Shown here: one piece after another, positions 7,342 to 16,061 of the stretch | Layout of the letters: each line of letters begins with the position of its first letter | How positions within the stretch are numbered: the first letter of the stretch is position 1 | Assembly (NCBI RefSeq): GCF_910578895.1 | Contig: NZ_CAJTSC010000039.1 | Coordinates: 1 to 30,833, forward strand | DNA length: 30,833 nt | Origin: an uncultured Bacteroides sp. | GTDB taxonomy: Bacteria; Bacteroidota; Bacteroidia; Bacteroidales; Bacteroidaceae | Direction: 5' to 3' | The notes under the pieces: generated by a model | Told to the model about the DNA's origin: nothing | What the model saw: the letters and a program-made list of their open reading frames with translations, nothing else | The model's database searches: none | Program-made: the position numbers and the translations under genes

Positions 7342-9018
7342 TTATCTACCGCTGGTAGCTTGTTCACGACTATTTCCCGGATACAACTTGATAAAACGTA
7401 CACCGTGAGGCGCTATGTCCGTTGTAAACTCCGTATCAGATTTTGCAACATCCTGCTGCCGCCAAAGGTCACGCACCGTCTGTTCGCCTCGAATACCTAC
7501 CGACTTCCAGGTAAGGGTCCCTTTAGCCACAGTATTGCCCCGATTGAACAGGCCGACAGCCACTGAACCGTCTTCCAGCGGTTTCGCATACGTGACAACA
7601 TCGCCCTCTCCGGCAACCACCATTCCCTGTTTTCCCAAAGGGTCTTGATTTACTTCAATCACTTCATCGTTAGTCAGCAAACTCAATGTAAAATCGTCCA
7701 ACTGTGCCATGTCGCATCCTATCAGCAAAGGTGAAGAGAGCAATGCCCACAGGCTGATATGCGTGTATTGTTCATCCGGCGTCAAACGGGTATAATGGAG
7801 CTTAGGTCCCCAACCTACCATGCCTACCACCAACATATCCGGATCAATCCAATGTCCCGGACCTACGAAAGGTGCCCATTTGGTCTGGTTAAATCCCAAA
7901 CGGCTCATGCTTTCCCACGTATCTTTTATATCGCCTGTAGTACGCCAGCAATTGGCAAGCCGTTCCCACTGGGCGGCATCTCCCCACGGGGCACTATTGG
8001 AAAGGCTGAATACGACATCACGGTCGTGAGAACGTAACGCATCACGCATCTCTGTTACGTGATAGACATCATTCGGGTTCCAATCATACTTCAAGTAATC
8101 CATTCCCCACTCCATCCATTGCCGGACATCGTTCCTTACAAATGAATACTTGCCATGATGATAATTGATTCCGTGCTTGGTCTTCTTAGTCGGGTCTACA
8201 TAACGATAATGCTCATTTGCATACTTCTCCACCCACTCATAAGTGCCTTCGGGGTTTTCACAATACGACCCTATGTGTCCGGCATAGGTGCCGACCCATG
8301 GTCCCGAATAGATACCTATTTTCAGTCCCATACCATGAACTTCATCGGCAAGCCCTTTCATGTCCGGGAATTTGCTGTTGGTCATCACTCCCTTGTACTT
8401 ACCGCCACGAAGTCCCTGCCAGCCGTCATCGATATTGATATATTGCCATCCATGATTAATCAGCCCTTTCTCGACCATCGCTTTAGCCGAGCTGAGCACC
8501 TTTTCCTGGCTTACGGCATTTCCCCAGCAGTTCCAGCTGTTCCAACCCATAGGCGGGGTCAAAGCTATCTTATCGCCCACAACAATCTTGAAGCTACGCC
8601 TTGCCTCTCCCAAAGAGTTTCTGGCAACGAACGTCACAACGTATTCTCCCGCTTTCCGAATGCTTCCGGTAATCCTACCCGTTTCCGCATTTACCTTCAG
8701 CCCCTTCGGCAGGTTTTCCACCGCAAAAGCCATGGGGCGGATACCCGTGGCGGGAATAGTATAAAGGAATTGCGAACCGGGACGTACGCCAAATACCTTG
8801 GCACCATTGATGCGCGGCGTATCAGGCGCTTTAGGAGTCAGGATATACTTTCTCAAAGTATCCAAAGGAGAAGCTTCGCTCACGAATTTAGGAGTGGACA
8901 ACGACATATCGTCCTGACATGCGTCATTCTCCACATACTGCATCTGCGCAAAGGCAGAGACAGATACCATTCCACTCAGGAACAGTATTCCCATACCGGT
9001 GATTAATTTATTCATCAT
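7342..9018 (-). CDS. GH27 alpha-galactosidase-type enzyme with N-terminal putative Ig domain
   Basis: 558 aa. A signal peptide (cleaved near SAFAQ, 25) is followed by a linker, an Ig-like He_PIG domain (about 70-148; PKGLKVNAETGRITGSI), a GH27 TIM barrel from TPPMGWNSWNCWG (154-166) and a C-terminal beta domain. Asp312 in YLKYDWN is the expected nucleophile and Asp363 in TTGDIKDTW the expected acid/base. GH27 enzymes release alpha-linked galactose; a minority act on beta-L-arabinopyranose, which cannot be excluded. Two adjacent ATGs (9016-9018 and 9013-9015) are both possible starts. It lies 9 bases after the large beta-helix gene and 14 before a DUF362 gene. Together with GH97 it suggests a substrate with terminal alpha-galactose. 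Confidence 0.9.
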   Translation of the reverse strand: MMNKLITGMGILFLSGMVSVSAFAQMQYVENDACQDDMSLSTPKFVSEASPLDTLRKYILTPKAPDTPRINGAKVFGVRPGSQFLYTIPATGIRPMAFAVENLPKGLKVNAETGRITGSIRKAGEYVVTFVARNSLGEARRSFKIVVGDKIALTPPMGWNSWNCWGNAVSQEKVLSSAKAMVEKGLINHGWQYINIDDGWQGLRGGKYKGVMTNSKFPDMKGLADEVHGMGLKIGIYSGPWVGTYAGHIGSYCENPEGTYEWVEKYANEHYRYVDPTKKTKHGINYHHGKYSFVRNDVRQWMEWGMDYLKYDWNPNDVYHVTEMRDALRSHDRDVVFSLSNSAPWGDAAQWERLANCWRTTGDIKDTWESMSRLGFNQTKWAPFVGPGHWIDPDMLVVGMVGWGPKLHYTRLTPDEQYTHISLWALLSSPLLIGCDMAQLDDFTLSLLTNDEVIEVNQDPLGKQGMVVAGEGDVVTYAKPLEDGSVAVGLFNRGNTVAKGTLTWKSVGIRGEQTVRDLWRQQDVAKSDTEFTTDIAPHGVRFIKLYPGNSREQATSGR

Positions 9019-9027
9019 TTTCTTTTT

Positions 9028-11871
9028 CTATTTTACAACAACATTTTGACTGCGAACAGCCTTTACGTTCTCTTTATCCGTAATACCTTTTGCCACTTGC
9101 AGATCAGTTACTTCAGCACCAATCACATCATCCAGAACCACCGCATAACGTCCGTCCTTATCCTCTGCATTTATTTTGCAGCCATTCAAGACAAACCCTT
9201 TGACGTGACGCGCCCAGAAACCGAAAGAAGGCTGGGTCTTCAAATCTCCCACATTGTAACGTCCCACTCCGATTTCGGGCGGACAGGCTTCCGCATCTTC
9301 TACCGGATGCCCGCCTTTCACCAATAAATTCACATCATGAAACTGCACGTTCTCGATATAACCCGTATGCAACCCGTTGGGCAAACGAAAGGTCAGTCCG
9401 CCCTCCACATTTTCCGTATCGGGAAGTTTAAAGCCTGCAATGATAGGCGTTGCCTTGTTCTGAGAACCGTCGTATGCTTTCCAACGACCGCCACGGAAAG
9501 AACTTCCTCCATACACTTCTTCAATATCCACTCCCTTTATGACTATATTTTCCACCTGGCCGATATTGGAGTTGGTAACCAGCAATTCCTTTCGGGTTGC
9601 TCCGTTTTCTTTGAAAGTGAAGGACTCCACATCCGCGCCAAGCACCCTTCCACGATTGGATATGGAGATAAAGAAAGGAGCACGCGTGCGGCGCATTACA
9701 GAACGGGAATGTATCGGTCCGGTTTTGCCGCTATTCAAATATACATTCTTGATATGGCCGCCATCATTGGTCGAAATAGAAAAACCGGCTTTGTTGGCAC
9801 CCAACACATAAATATTATCCACATACAAGTCCTGGATATCATCGGCCGTCTCGGAACCGATTTGGAAAAGATTGCAATTCGTATCTCCCACGATATTGCG
9901 CACCATATAGTTATGCGCCGGGCGGGTAAAGCCTAACGAACAATCCGAACCGGGTTTCACGATATCATCCGAACTTACACGGGAATAAATATTGGTAGCC
10001 GTAACATCATTACATGCCATAAAGTCGTATATGTCGCGGGCATTTTTCGAATTATGCTTCGCAAAATAAGTATCGTGCACATGGATGCCGTCAGTGCCCG
10101 TTGCCAACAGTACAAAATGACCGCCCTGGTCTATATGCAGCATGTTGCTTACATCATAGTTTTTCTGCCCGTCTTTCTCGATATAATAAGGCTCGTCTTT
10201 CTGCGGATCGTACCACATATCTTTATTGACATCCCAACCGCCAATCTCAATGTTGGTACAAAGTTTCAAAGAGAACATTTTATCACAGCGTTTCTCCGGT
10301 GCATTATTCATTACACGGTCGGTAGTAACAATATTGCCATTACCGGTGATGCGTCCCGTTCCTACAATCTTTACATTATCTATACGTTCGCCGAAAAACA
10401 TGGCGTTGCGGAAGAAAGTGTGTCCCACATCCTGCTTTGTCAAATAATTCTCAGGATCGGCATACGGACGAGGATCGGTCGGAGACAATCCCGAACGGTA
10501 AGCACGGTCGCTAAACCAGGTCGTTTCCGGCGCATCTCCTCCCGGCAGGGCTTGGATAGTAGCTTCACTGTTCAGATTCAGCCACACATTACTCAACAGA
10601 TGCACGGTACGGACATTGTATGTTCCGGCAGGAAAATACAGAATACCCCCGCCCAATCCGTTCACCTTTTCGATGGCACGGTTTATAGCATCCGTATCAT
10701 CCGCAACCGCATCACCTTTCACGCCCAGTGTCTTGACGTCCCACAAGCCCGAATAGAACCATGCGATGTTGGAGTCTCCCTGGTTATCACCACCTTTTAT
10801 CCTGAGTTTAAAAGCATACAACCGGTTAGGTTCCAGACGGGAAGCTGTAGTAAAATCATCGTCCGGAAGTATCGAGACATTCACCGGTTCCCAGCTTTTT
10901 CCCATATCTTCCGATTTCAACAACGTCACAGACCGGGCATCTTTAGGAGTAGTCCAGTAGAATGTGGTAAACGACAGGTCCCAATCCTTCTTATAAGTAA
11001 AGGCGCTCAATACCGTCCGGGTGAAATCGGCTACCGTTGTCACTCCCTTTAAAGTGGCGGTGGCAACGGGGCTATTCAATACCTCAGGTTCCGAAACGGT
11101 ATATTCGGCACCAAACGTATAAGTACCTTTTGACGGGAACGCCACACCGCTCATACAGAGCCTGATATCCGGTCCGTTAGACGGGCGGAAATCCAATTTC
11201 CTAAAAATCAATTGAGTGCCACTCTTTCCGTTTTTCTTGATTTCAACCTCGCCGACTTTACTGTAAGAGTAATTGGTGCCGGTGCGCCCGATAGATTGCT
11301 TGGGCAGGTCGCGCAACAGAACTTCACCGCGCCCTATTACATTGACCGTAGTATTATCCAACGTCACATCAATTCCTGCCGGGATATGAATGGTCACCGT
11401 AGACATCGGACTACGTTGTCCTGCATAAAAGTCCAAAGACAATTTTCCGGCGGTCTGTATAGTGGCTTCCGCACGGTCCAGCTTTAACACCGGGGGCAAT
11501 GCGCCTTTACGGACACCTATCGGCAAGCGTTTTTGAGAAGATGCGGCAAGCAGATAATCGCCCTTTTCGGGTACACCTCCGGTCTTTTCTTGCCCGTTGG
11601 CGGCAAATAAGCGAAAAGTGCCCGCACCGGAATGCGCCAATTGCGCCTTCAATTCGTCTACTGTCGGCAAGGTGGAAACCAATCCTTGCTTTTCCGGAGT
11701 ATCCACCGTGTAACGGTAAGTAGTTCCTTTGAACAACACTAAAGAATCTTTTGTCAATTGCCAAGGATATAACTCCTCTGCACGACTATTGACACCCGCT
11801 GTCCCTAACAATAAGGACAACCAAAATGTTTTTGATAGGAAAGTACACAATCCTTTTGTCATGTTTTTCAT
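9028..11871 (-). CDS. Large secreted beta-helix protein, divergent GH28-like
   Basis: 947 aa with a signal peptide (about 1-31). About 340 residues of beta-rich N-terminal domains precede a pectate-lyase-superfamily beta-helix that begins at WDVKTLGVKGDAVADDTDAI (about 377-396), with GGGILYFPAGTY (407-418). Compared with GH28, Asp613 (ARDIYDF, in place of NTDGIDI) and Asp635/Asp636 (SSDDIVKPGSD, in place of GDDCIAIKSG) line up with the three catalytic aspartates. The GHG histidine region reads TNCNLFQIGSE. The fold is clear, but the active-site surroundings depart from known polygalacturonases, so the substrate cannot be named. It is the first gene of the cluster behind a candidate promoter at 11897-11927. 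A second ATG at 11862 is an alternative start. Confidence 0.75.
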   Translation of the reverse strand: MKNMTKGLCTFLSKTFWLSLLLGTAGVNSRAEELYPWQLTKDSLVLFKGTTYRYTVDTPEKQGLVSTLPTVDELKAQLAHSGAGTFRLFAANGQEKTGGVPEKGDYLLAASSQKRLPIGVRKGALPPVLKLDRAEATIQTAGKLSLDFYAGQRSPMSTVTIHIPAGIDVTLDNTTVNVIGRGEVLLRDLPKQSIGRTGTNYSYSKVGEVEIKKNGKSGTQLIFRKLDFRPSNGPDIRLCMSGVAFPSKGTYTFGAEYTVSEPEVLNSPVATATLKGVTTVADFTRTVLSAFTYKKDWDLSFTTFYWTTPKDARSVTLLKSEDMGKSWEPVNVSILPDDDFTTASRLEPNRLYAFKLRIKGGDNQGDSNIAWFYSGLWDVKTLGVKGDAVADDTDAINRAIEKVNGLGGGILYFPAGTYNVRTVHLLSNVWLNLNSEATIQALPGGDAPETTWFSDRAYRSGLSPTDPRPYADPENYLTKQDVGHTFFRNAMFFGERIDNVKIVGTGRITGNGNIVTTDRVMNNAPEKRCDKMFSLKLCTNIEIGGWDVNKDMWYDPQKDEPYYIEKDGQKNYDVSNMLHIDQGGHFVLLATGTDGIHVHDTYFAKHNSKNARDIYDFMACNDVTATNIYSRVSSDDIVKPGSDCSLGFTRPAHNYMVRNIVGDTNCNLFQIGSETADDIQDLYVDNIYVLGANKAGFSISTNDGGHIKNVYLNSGKTGPIHSRSVMRRTRAPFFISISNRGRVLGADVESFTFKENGATRKELLVTNSNIGQVENIVIKGVDIEEVYGGSSFRGGRWKAYDGSQNKATPIIAGFKLPDTENVEGGLTFRLPNGLHTGYIENVQFHDVNLLVKGGHPVEDAEACPPEIGVGRYNVGDLKTQPSFGFWARHVKGFVLNGCKINAEDKDGRYAVVLDDVIGAEVTDLQVAKGITDKENVKAVRSQNVVVK

Positions 11872-11896
11872 GTTTCAAAATATTCAAATTACAGAG

Positions 11897-11927
11897 CAAA
11901 TATAAAAGATTAAAAATCGAATAGAAA
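11897..11927 (-). promoter_or_regulatory. Candidate Bacteroides promoter for the glycan cluster
   Basis: On the minus strand TTTC (11924-11927) is followed after exactly 19 bp by TATATTTG (11897-11904), matching TAnnTTTG with a near-consensus -33 TTTG. The predicted start leaves a leader of about 20 nt before the ATG at 11871. Confidence 0.55.
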
Positions 11928-12038
11928 CAGGAAATTCCCCGTAAAAGATACTTTGAGAAGAAAGTACAAAAGAATGGTACATTTTTATAAAAAGCCGGCA
12001 TCATCCATACGCAAGAACCGGCAGGCATTTATAGAAAT
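11928..12038. other. Non-coding part of the 302-bp spacer
   Basis: This AT-rich stretch lies between the cluster promoter and the palindromes. Short open frames run through it on both strands, but none has a convincing start context or recognisable product. Its position immediately upstream of the cluster promoter makes it a plausible binding region for a regulator. No specific site was identified here. Confidence 0.4.
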
Positions 12039-12087
12039 AAGAAAGGAAGTTAACTTCATGCCGGGCATGATGTTAACTTCCTTTCTT
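12039..12087. repeat. 49-nt near-perfect palindrome
   Basis: AAGAAAGGAAGTTAAC (12039-12054) is the exact reverse complement of 12072-12087. The 17-nt centre is itself TCATGCC-G-GGCATGA flanked by one T/T mismatch, so 23 of 24 pairs match around a central G at 12063. It lies 86 bases past the OmpH-like stop codon and about 135 bases upstream of the glycan-cluster promoter. It may be a terminator for the OmpH unit (U-rich but interrupted tract on the minus side), an operator, or a small palindromic element. Confidence 0.85.
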
Positions 12088-12114
12088 TATGATATTAACT
12101 TATTACGCTCTATC

Positions 12115-12147
12115 TTGTTAACATATTACATGCAATCAAGTTAACAA
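12115..12147. repeat. Second GTTAAC inverted repeat
   Basis: TTGTTAAC (12115-12122) and GTTAACAA (12140-12147) form an 8-bp inverted repeat. The GTTAAC cores are 23 bp apart, the same distance as the two GTTAAC cores within the large palindrome (12049 and 12072). Equal spacing suggests a shared binding protein or shared origin. Confidence 0.6.
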
Positions 12148-12173
12148 AATAAACCGCAAACTGTTTTTCCAAC

Positions 12174-12776
12174 TTATTTCTTAGCCGGAGAAGAGTATCT
12201 TGCATTCAGACCGTCCAGGATTTCGCGGGTAATGTTATAAATGCTATCGGCATACAACAGGTTGTCGAATCCGGTATTGCTGATAATCATACTGTAACCT
12301 TTGGTCTTGTTATACTCTTTCAGGAAAGCATTGATAGAATCACGCAACTGCAAGCTGTTCTTTTCGTTCTCGCTCATCAGTTCGGACTGCAACTTATTAC
12401 CCAAGTTCTGCAAATCCTGTTCCAGTTTGGCAATACGGTTGTATTCCTGTTGGGCACGTTCCTGTGTCAGATAAGCATTGTTCTGAACTTTTGTTTGGAA
12501 TTCCTGTTTTTGACGGTCAAGGTCTTTTGCCTTTTGGTTCAAGGTCAAGCGTACATTTTCGCTCTTCTTCACCATCGCTTCATTCAAATCGACGCAATAG
12601 TTATATTTAGCCAAAAGCGTATCTATTTCCACATAAGCGATTTTCATTCCGGACAGCCCGGCTGCTTGTGCAGATTCGTTTGTCGTCTGATTATCCGCCT
12701 TACCGGCGCATTGAGAAAATAAAACGGTCAGTACAAGAGCTGCCAAACCGTTTACGAGGTAGTTTAATCTCTTCAT
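12174..12776 (-). CDS. OmpH/Skp-family periplasmic chaperone-like lipoprotein
   Basis: 200 aa. The signal sequence ends in a lipobox (LFSQC, Cys23). It is followed by a low-complexity linker, the OmpH-type opening (MKIAYVEIDTLLAKYN) and a long charged helical region (about 65-150; KAKDLDRQKQEFQ, QQEYNRIAKLEQDLQ) that would form the coiled-coil tentacles of Skp. The C-terminal part (KGYSMIISNTGFDNLLYAD) matches the family's strand-forming end. Skp proteins hold unfolded outer-membrane proteins in the periplasm. The lipid anchor distinguishes this one from classical soluble Skp. It is 29 bases after the small membrane-protein gene and probably transcribed with it. Confidence 0.85.
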   Translation of the reverse strand: MKRLNYLVNGLAALVLTVLFSQCAGKADNQTTNESAQAAGLSGMKIAYVEIDTLLAKYNYCVDLNEAMVKKSENVRLTLNQKAKDLDRQKQEFQTKVQNNAYLTQERAQQEYNRIAKLEQDLQNLGNKLQSELMSENEKNSLQLRDSINAFLKEYNKTKGYSMIISNTGFDNLLYADSIYNITREILDGLNARYSSPAKK

Positions 12777-12805
12777 AATTTGTAAAAATATTGTTTTTAG
12801 TTTAT

Positions 12806-13045
12806 TTAGTTCATACTATCGTTTAAGGTTTTTTCCAGTTCATCGATAGAGAAACGGTTTTTCTTCTGTGCTTCCCTGTCTTGCGACTGCACGCACCCGA
12901 TTCCTCTATCCCGCATCGCCTTATTACCGCTAACGTGTCCGTTGGGAAACTTGCCGCCTTTCACAAAAAAGACCTTTACGCCCAATAAAACAATGCAAAT
13001 AGCAACTATTAACAAAGTTATCAATAATGTACCAAGCATTTCCAT
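12806..13045 (-). CDS. Small single-pass membrane protein
   Basis: 79 aa from the ATG at 13045 (MEMLGTLLITLLI). A longer frame to 13087 adds a polar 14-residue stretch that would place charged residues before the membrane helix, so I prefer the shorter start. One membrane helix (about 4-27) is followed by a basic segment (GGKFPNGHVSGNKAMRDRGI) and CVQSQDREAQ, a pattern I recall as conserved in Bacteroidales hypothetical proteins. The function is unknown. It precedes the OmpH-like gene in a likely two-gene operon, which hints at an envelope role. Confidence 0.75.
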   Translation of the reverse strand: MEMLGTLLITLLIVAICIVLLGVKVFFVKGGKFPNGHVSGNKAMRDRGIGCVQSQDREAQKKNRFSIDELEKTLNDSMN

Positions 13046-13130
13046 TAATTTTGTTGCATCAAACAGAATATCATCCGGTAAAAACACGCTGATTTCGTTT
13101 TTACTTTCAGATTATGCTGTTTTACGGGTG

Positions 13131-13138
13131 CAAATATA
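13131..13138 (-). promoter_or_regulatory. Candidate -7 element for the small membrane protein/OmpH unit
   Basis: Minus-strand TATATTTG matches TAnnTTTG and lies about 85 bases upstream of the preferred start at 13045. No clear -33 element is present at 19-21 bp. The rest of the divergent spacer to 13316 shows no firm signal for pepD; TTAATTTG at 13234-13241 is one base off consensus. Confidence 0.4.
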
Positions 13139-13316
13139 GGGCTTTGGTTGGACTAAGCATCCTTTTTTACTCTAAAAAAAGAGAAAGGGGAATAAAATAG
13201 TCAATTAATTTAACCAACTTTAGCAATGAGAGGTTAATTTGCAGAAGAATTGAATTTCAAAAACCGAGGATTAGAATACACGCCAAGTGTGTCCTGCCTG
13301 CTATAAACTATAAGAT

Positions 13317-14777
13317 ATGGAAAAAAAAGAGCTGAAACCGGCGGGCATATTCCACTATTTCGAGGAAATATGCCAAGTTCCGCGCCCTTCCAAGAAGGAA
13401 GAGAAAATTATTGCTTTCTTAAAAGCATTCGGAGAAAAACACAAGTTGGAAACCAAAGTAGACGAAGCCGGAAACGTATTGATTAGGAAACCTGCCACTC
13501 CGGGCATGGAAAACCGTAAAACGGTCGTACTCCAGTCTCATGTGGATATGGTATGCGAAAAGAACAACGATGTGAAACACGATTTCCTGACCGACCCCAT
13601 CGAAACCGAGATAGACGGAGAATGGTTAAAAGCCAAAGGTACCACGCTGGGAGCGGACAACGGTATCGGCGTAGCAACCGAACTCGCCATCCTTGCCGAT
13701 GACAGTATTGAGCACGGACCGGTGGAATGCCTGTTCACCGTAGATGAAGAGACCGGACTGACCGGTGCCTTTGCCTTGCAAGAAGGCTTTATGAACGGGG
13801 ATATTCTTCTGAACCTCGACTCAGAAGATGAAGGCGAGCTTTTCATCGGTTGTGCGGGCGGCATAGACTCCGTAGCCGAATTTACCTACAAAGAAACAGA
13901 CATCCCGGCAGGATATTTCTTCTGTAAAGTACAGGTAAAAGGACTGAAAGGCGGGCATTCCGGCGGCGACATTCATTTAGGACTCGGCAATGCCAACAAA
14001 TTGCTGAACCGTTTCCTGAGCCAGACTTTCAAGAAATACGATATGTATCTCTGCGAAATAGACGGTGGTAACCTACGTAACGCCATCGCACGCGAAGCAT
14101 ACGCTGTCATAGCAATTCCCGAAGCCGACAAACACGCATTGCGTACCGACTTAAATGTATTTGCCGCCCAAGCCGAGGCAGAATATGCAGTGGCGGATCC
14201 TGATTTGCTGTTTGTACTCGAATCGGAATCTCCCCGCATCAAAGCCATTGACAAAGACACCACCAAACGCCTGTTGCAAGCCCTTTACGCAGCTCCACAC
14301 GGTGTTTATGCCATGAGCCAGGATATTCCGGGCCTGGTAGAAACATCCACAAACCTGGCATCCGTAAAGATGAAGCCCGATAACATTATCCGCATTGAAA
14401 CAAGCCAACGCAGCTCCATCGAATCTTCCAAACAAGATATCGCCACTATGGTACGTACCGTATTCGAGATGGCAGGAGCAACTGTCTCTTTCGGCGACGG
14501 CTATCCGGGCTGGAAACCCAATCCGCATTCGGAAATTCTGGAAATCGCAGTAGAGTCATATAAACGCCTGTTCGGTGTGGACGCCAAAGTCAAAGCCATA
14601 CATGCCGGATTGGAATGCGGGTTATTCCTTGATAAATATCCCTCTCTGGATATGATTTCCTTCGGACCTACCCTGCAAGGGGTACACTCGCCCGATGAAC
14701 GGATGCTCATTCCTACGGTACAAAAGTTCTGGGACCACCTGCTGGATATCCTGAAACATATCCCGGCGAAGAATTAA
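13317..14777 (+). CDS. pepD: Aminoacyl-histidine dipeptidase (peptidase family M20C)
   Basis: 486 aa, the usual PepD length, with no signal peptide, so cytoplasmic. It hydrolyses Xaa-His dipeptides using two metal ions. Visible family motifs are SHVDMV (His75, Asp77), LGADNGIGVA (bridging Asp114), DEETGLTGA (Glu144/Glu145), LNLDSEDEGE (Asp168), GLKGGHSGGD in the lid domain, HAGLECG (His429, Glu433) and GVHSPDE (His457). All expected metal and catalytic residues appear to be present. The start MEKKELKPAG matches the family start and follows an AT-rich leader. The downstream gene begins 94 bases later across a hairpin. Confidence 0.95.
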   Translation: MEKKELKPAGIFHYFEEICQVPRPSKKEEKIIAFLKAFGEKHKLETKVDEAGNVLIRKPATPGMENRKTVVLQSHVDMVCEKNNDVKHDFLTDPIETEIDGEWLKAKGTTLGADNGIGVATELAILADDSIEHGPVECLFTVDEETGLTGAFALQEGFMNGDILLNLDSEDEGELFIGCAGGIDSVAEFTYKETDIPAGYFFCKVQVKGLKGGHSGGDIHLGLGNANKLLNRFLSQTFKKYDMYLCEIDGGNLRNAIAREAYAVIAIPEADKHALRTDLNVFAAQAEAEYAVADPDLLFVLESESPRIKAIDKDTTKRLLQALYAAPHGVYAMSQDIPGLVETSTNLASVKMKPDNIIRIETSQRSSIESSKQDIATMVRTVFEMAGATVSFGDGYPGWKPNPHSEILEIAVESYKRLFGVDAKVKAIHAGLECGLFLDKYPSLDMISFGPTLQGVHSPDERMLIPTVQKFWDHLLDILKHIPAKN

Positions 14778-14804
14778 AAATACCACTCCTGTTTTATCGG
14801 AAGC

Positions 14805-14844
14805 GGGGTGTCAAAAAGTCAGCAAATATACATTCTGACACCCC
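14805..14844. repeat. GGGGTGTCA hairpin between pepD and the phosphatase-family gene
   Basis: GGGGTGTCA (14805-14813) pairs perfectly with TGACACCCC (14836-14844) around a 22-nt AT-rich loop. It is GC-rich but has no T tract on either side, so it is not a typical intrinsic terminator. It could be an mRNA-stabilising stem or a regulator site. Confidence 0.7.
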
Positions 14845-14871
14845 CTCCCGGTAGTTATCCTACAGAACATA

Positions 14872-15918
14872 ATGAAATCCCACCTCATTTTATTCCTTCT
14901 CTTTTGTTTCCTCCCTTTACATGCACAAGAAAACAAGGATACACTTACCTTCCGCATCCTAAGCTATAATGTAGAGAATCTGTTTGACTGTCACCACGAC
15001 AGCCTTAAAAATGATTATGAATTCCTACCCGGTGCCATCCGGCACTGGAACTATGCCAAATATAGGAAGAAACTGGATAACATCGCCCGCGTCATTATCG
15101 CTGCAGGAGAATGGAATCCGCCGGCACTCGTCGCTTTATGTGAAGTTGAAAATGACAGCGTGATGCGTGACTTGACCCGCTACTCCATTTTAAAGGAAGC
15201 CGATTACCGCTATGTCATGACACAATCACCCGATGAACGAGGAATAGATGTGGCATTATTGTACCGGCGTGACCTCTTCAGATTACTTTCTTCCCATAGT
15301 ATCCCCGTACCCAAACTCCGTAAAGACAGCCGCCCCACACGTGACATCCTTCATGTCTGCGGGTTACTGCTCAACAAGGATACACTGGATGTATTCGTTG
15401 TTCATTTCCCGTCCAGATCCGGCGGAACCAAAGAGTCAGAACCTGACCGGCTATCTGCCGCACAGAACCTAAAGACCGCAACGGACAGCCTCTTCCACAT
15501 ACGCCATCGTGCACAAATTCTTATCCTGGGAGATTTCAATGATTATCCTACCGACAAATCCATAAAACAGATATTGAAAGCAGAAGCCCCGCCTGCCGTA
15601 TCCGGCTCTTTGCACCCTCGGAAGCTTTATCACCTTTTAGCAAGAAAAGCCGTTCACCGGAAAGAATTCGGCAGTTACAAGTACCGGGGTGAATGGGGAC
15701 TGCTTGACCATATCATCGTGTCCGGCAATCTACTGCAAGTCCAGTCTCCCCTTTATTCTGACGAAACAAAAGCAGATGTATTCTCTCCTCCTTTCTTGCT
15801 GACAGAAGACAAAAAATACGGAGGCAGACAACCTTTCCGCACATATAATGGCATGAAATACCAATCCGGATATAGCGATCACCTGCCTGTACGGGCAGAC
15901 TTCCGGCTAATCTATTAA
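14872..15918 (+). CDS. Secreted endonuclease/exonuclease/phosphatase-family protein
   Basis: 348 aa with a signal peptide (MKSHLILFLLFCFLPLHA, cleaved near 18). DNase I-like fold motifs appear in order: SYNVENLFD (Asn33), ALCEVEND (Glu91/Glu93), DVALLYRRD, VVHFPSRSGG (His178), LILGDFNDYP (Asp221, Asn223), LLDHIIVS and YSDHLPVRADF (Asp336, His337). The metal and phosphate-binding residues of the family are intact, so a periplasmic or extracellular phosphodiesterase or nuclease is likely; the substrate is unknown. It may be transcribed from the pepD promoter, since no good promoter is seen in the short gap. Confidence 0.9.
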   Translation: MKSHLILFLLFCFLPLHAQENKDTLTFRILSYNVENLFDCHHDSLKNDYEFLPGAIRHWNYAKYRKKLDNIARVIIAAGEWNPPALVALCEVENDSVMRDLTRYSILKEADYRYVMTQSPDERGIDVALLYRRDLFRLLSSHSIPVPKLRKDSRPTRDILHVCGLLLNKDTLDVFVVHFPSRSGGTKESEPDRLSAAQNLKTATDSLFHIRHRAQILILGDFNDYPTDKSIKQILKAEAPPAVSGSLHPRKLYHLLARKAVHRKEFGSYKYRGEWGLLDHIIVSGNLLQVQSPLYSDETKADVFSPPFLLTEDKKYGGRQPFRTYNGMKYQSGYSDHLPVRADFRLIY

Positions 15919-15937
15919 TCGGAATATTGATATAACT

Positions 15938-16061
15938 TCAAGTCAAACTTCTGCCCATAACCAGCAAATGTTCAAAAATATCGGACCGGATACGTTCATA
16001 CTCTTTACAGACTTTATTACGGCAGAAGAAATGTTCCACTGTATGAGCAGGGTGTGGGAAA
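15938..16061 (-). pseudogene. Possible remnant of a mechanosensitive-channel-like C-terminus
   Basis: Between the convergent genes a minus-strand frame is open down to a TGA at 15938-15940 and encodes CKEYERIRSDIFEHL near its end. This resembles, from memory, the C-terminal helix of Bacteroides MscS-type channel proteins. No start codon or upstream domain is present, because the response-regulator gene occupies the adjacent sequence in another frame. I read it as a decayed fragment; a chance frame is possible. Confidence 0.25.

Noticed and set aside
11786..12028. 80-codon minus-strand frame across the start of the large beta-helix gene
   Set aside because: It overlaps the signal peptide region of a clear gene and the promoter, and its product has no recognisable features.
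13538..13864. Serine/proline-rich 108-codon minus-strand frame within pepD
   Set aside because: Antisense to well-conserved catalytic motifs of PepD; its composition is that of a shadow frame.
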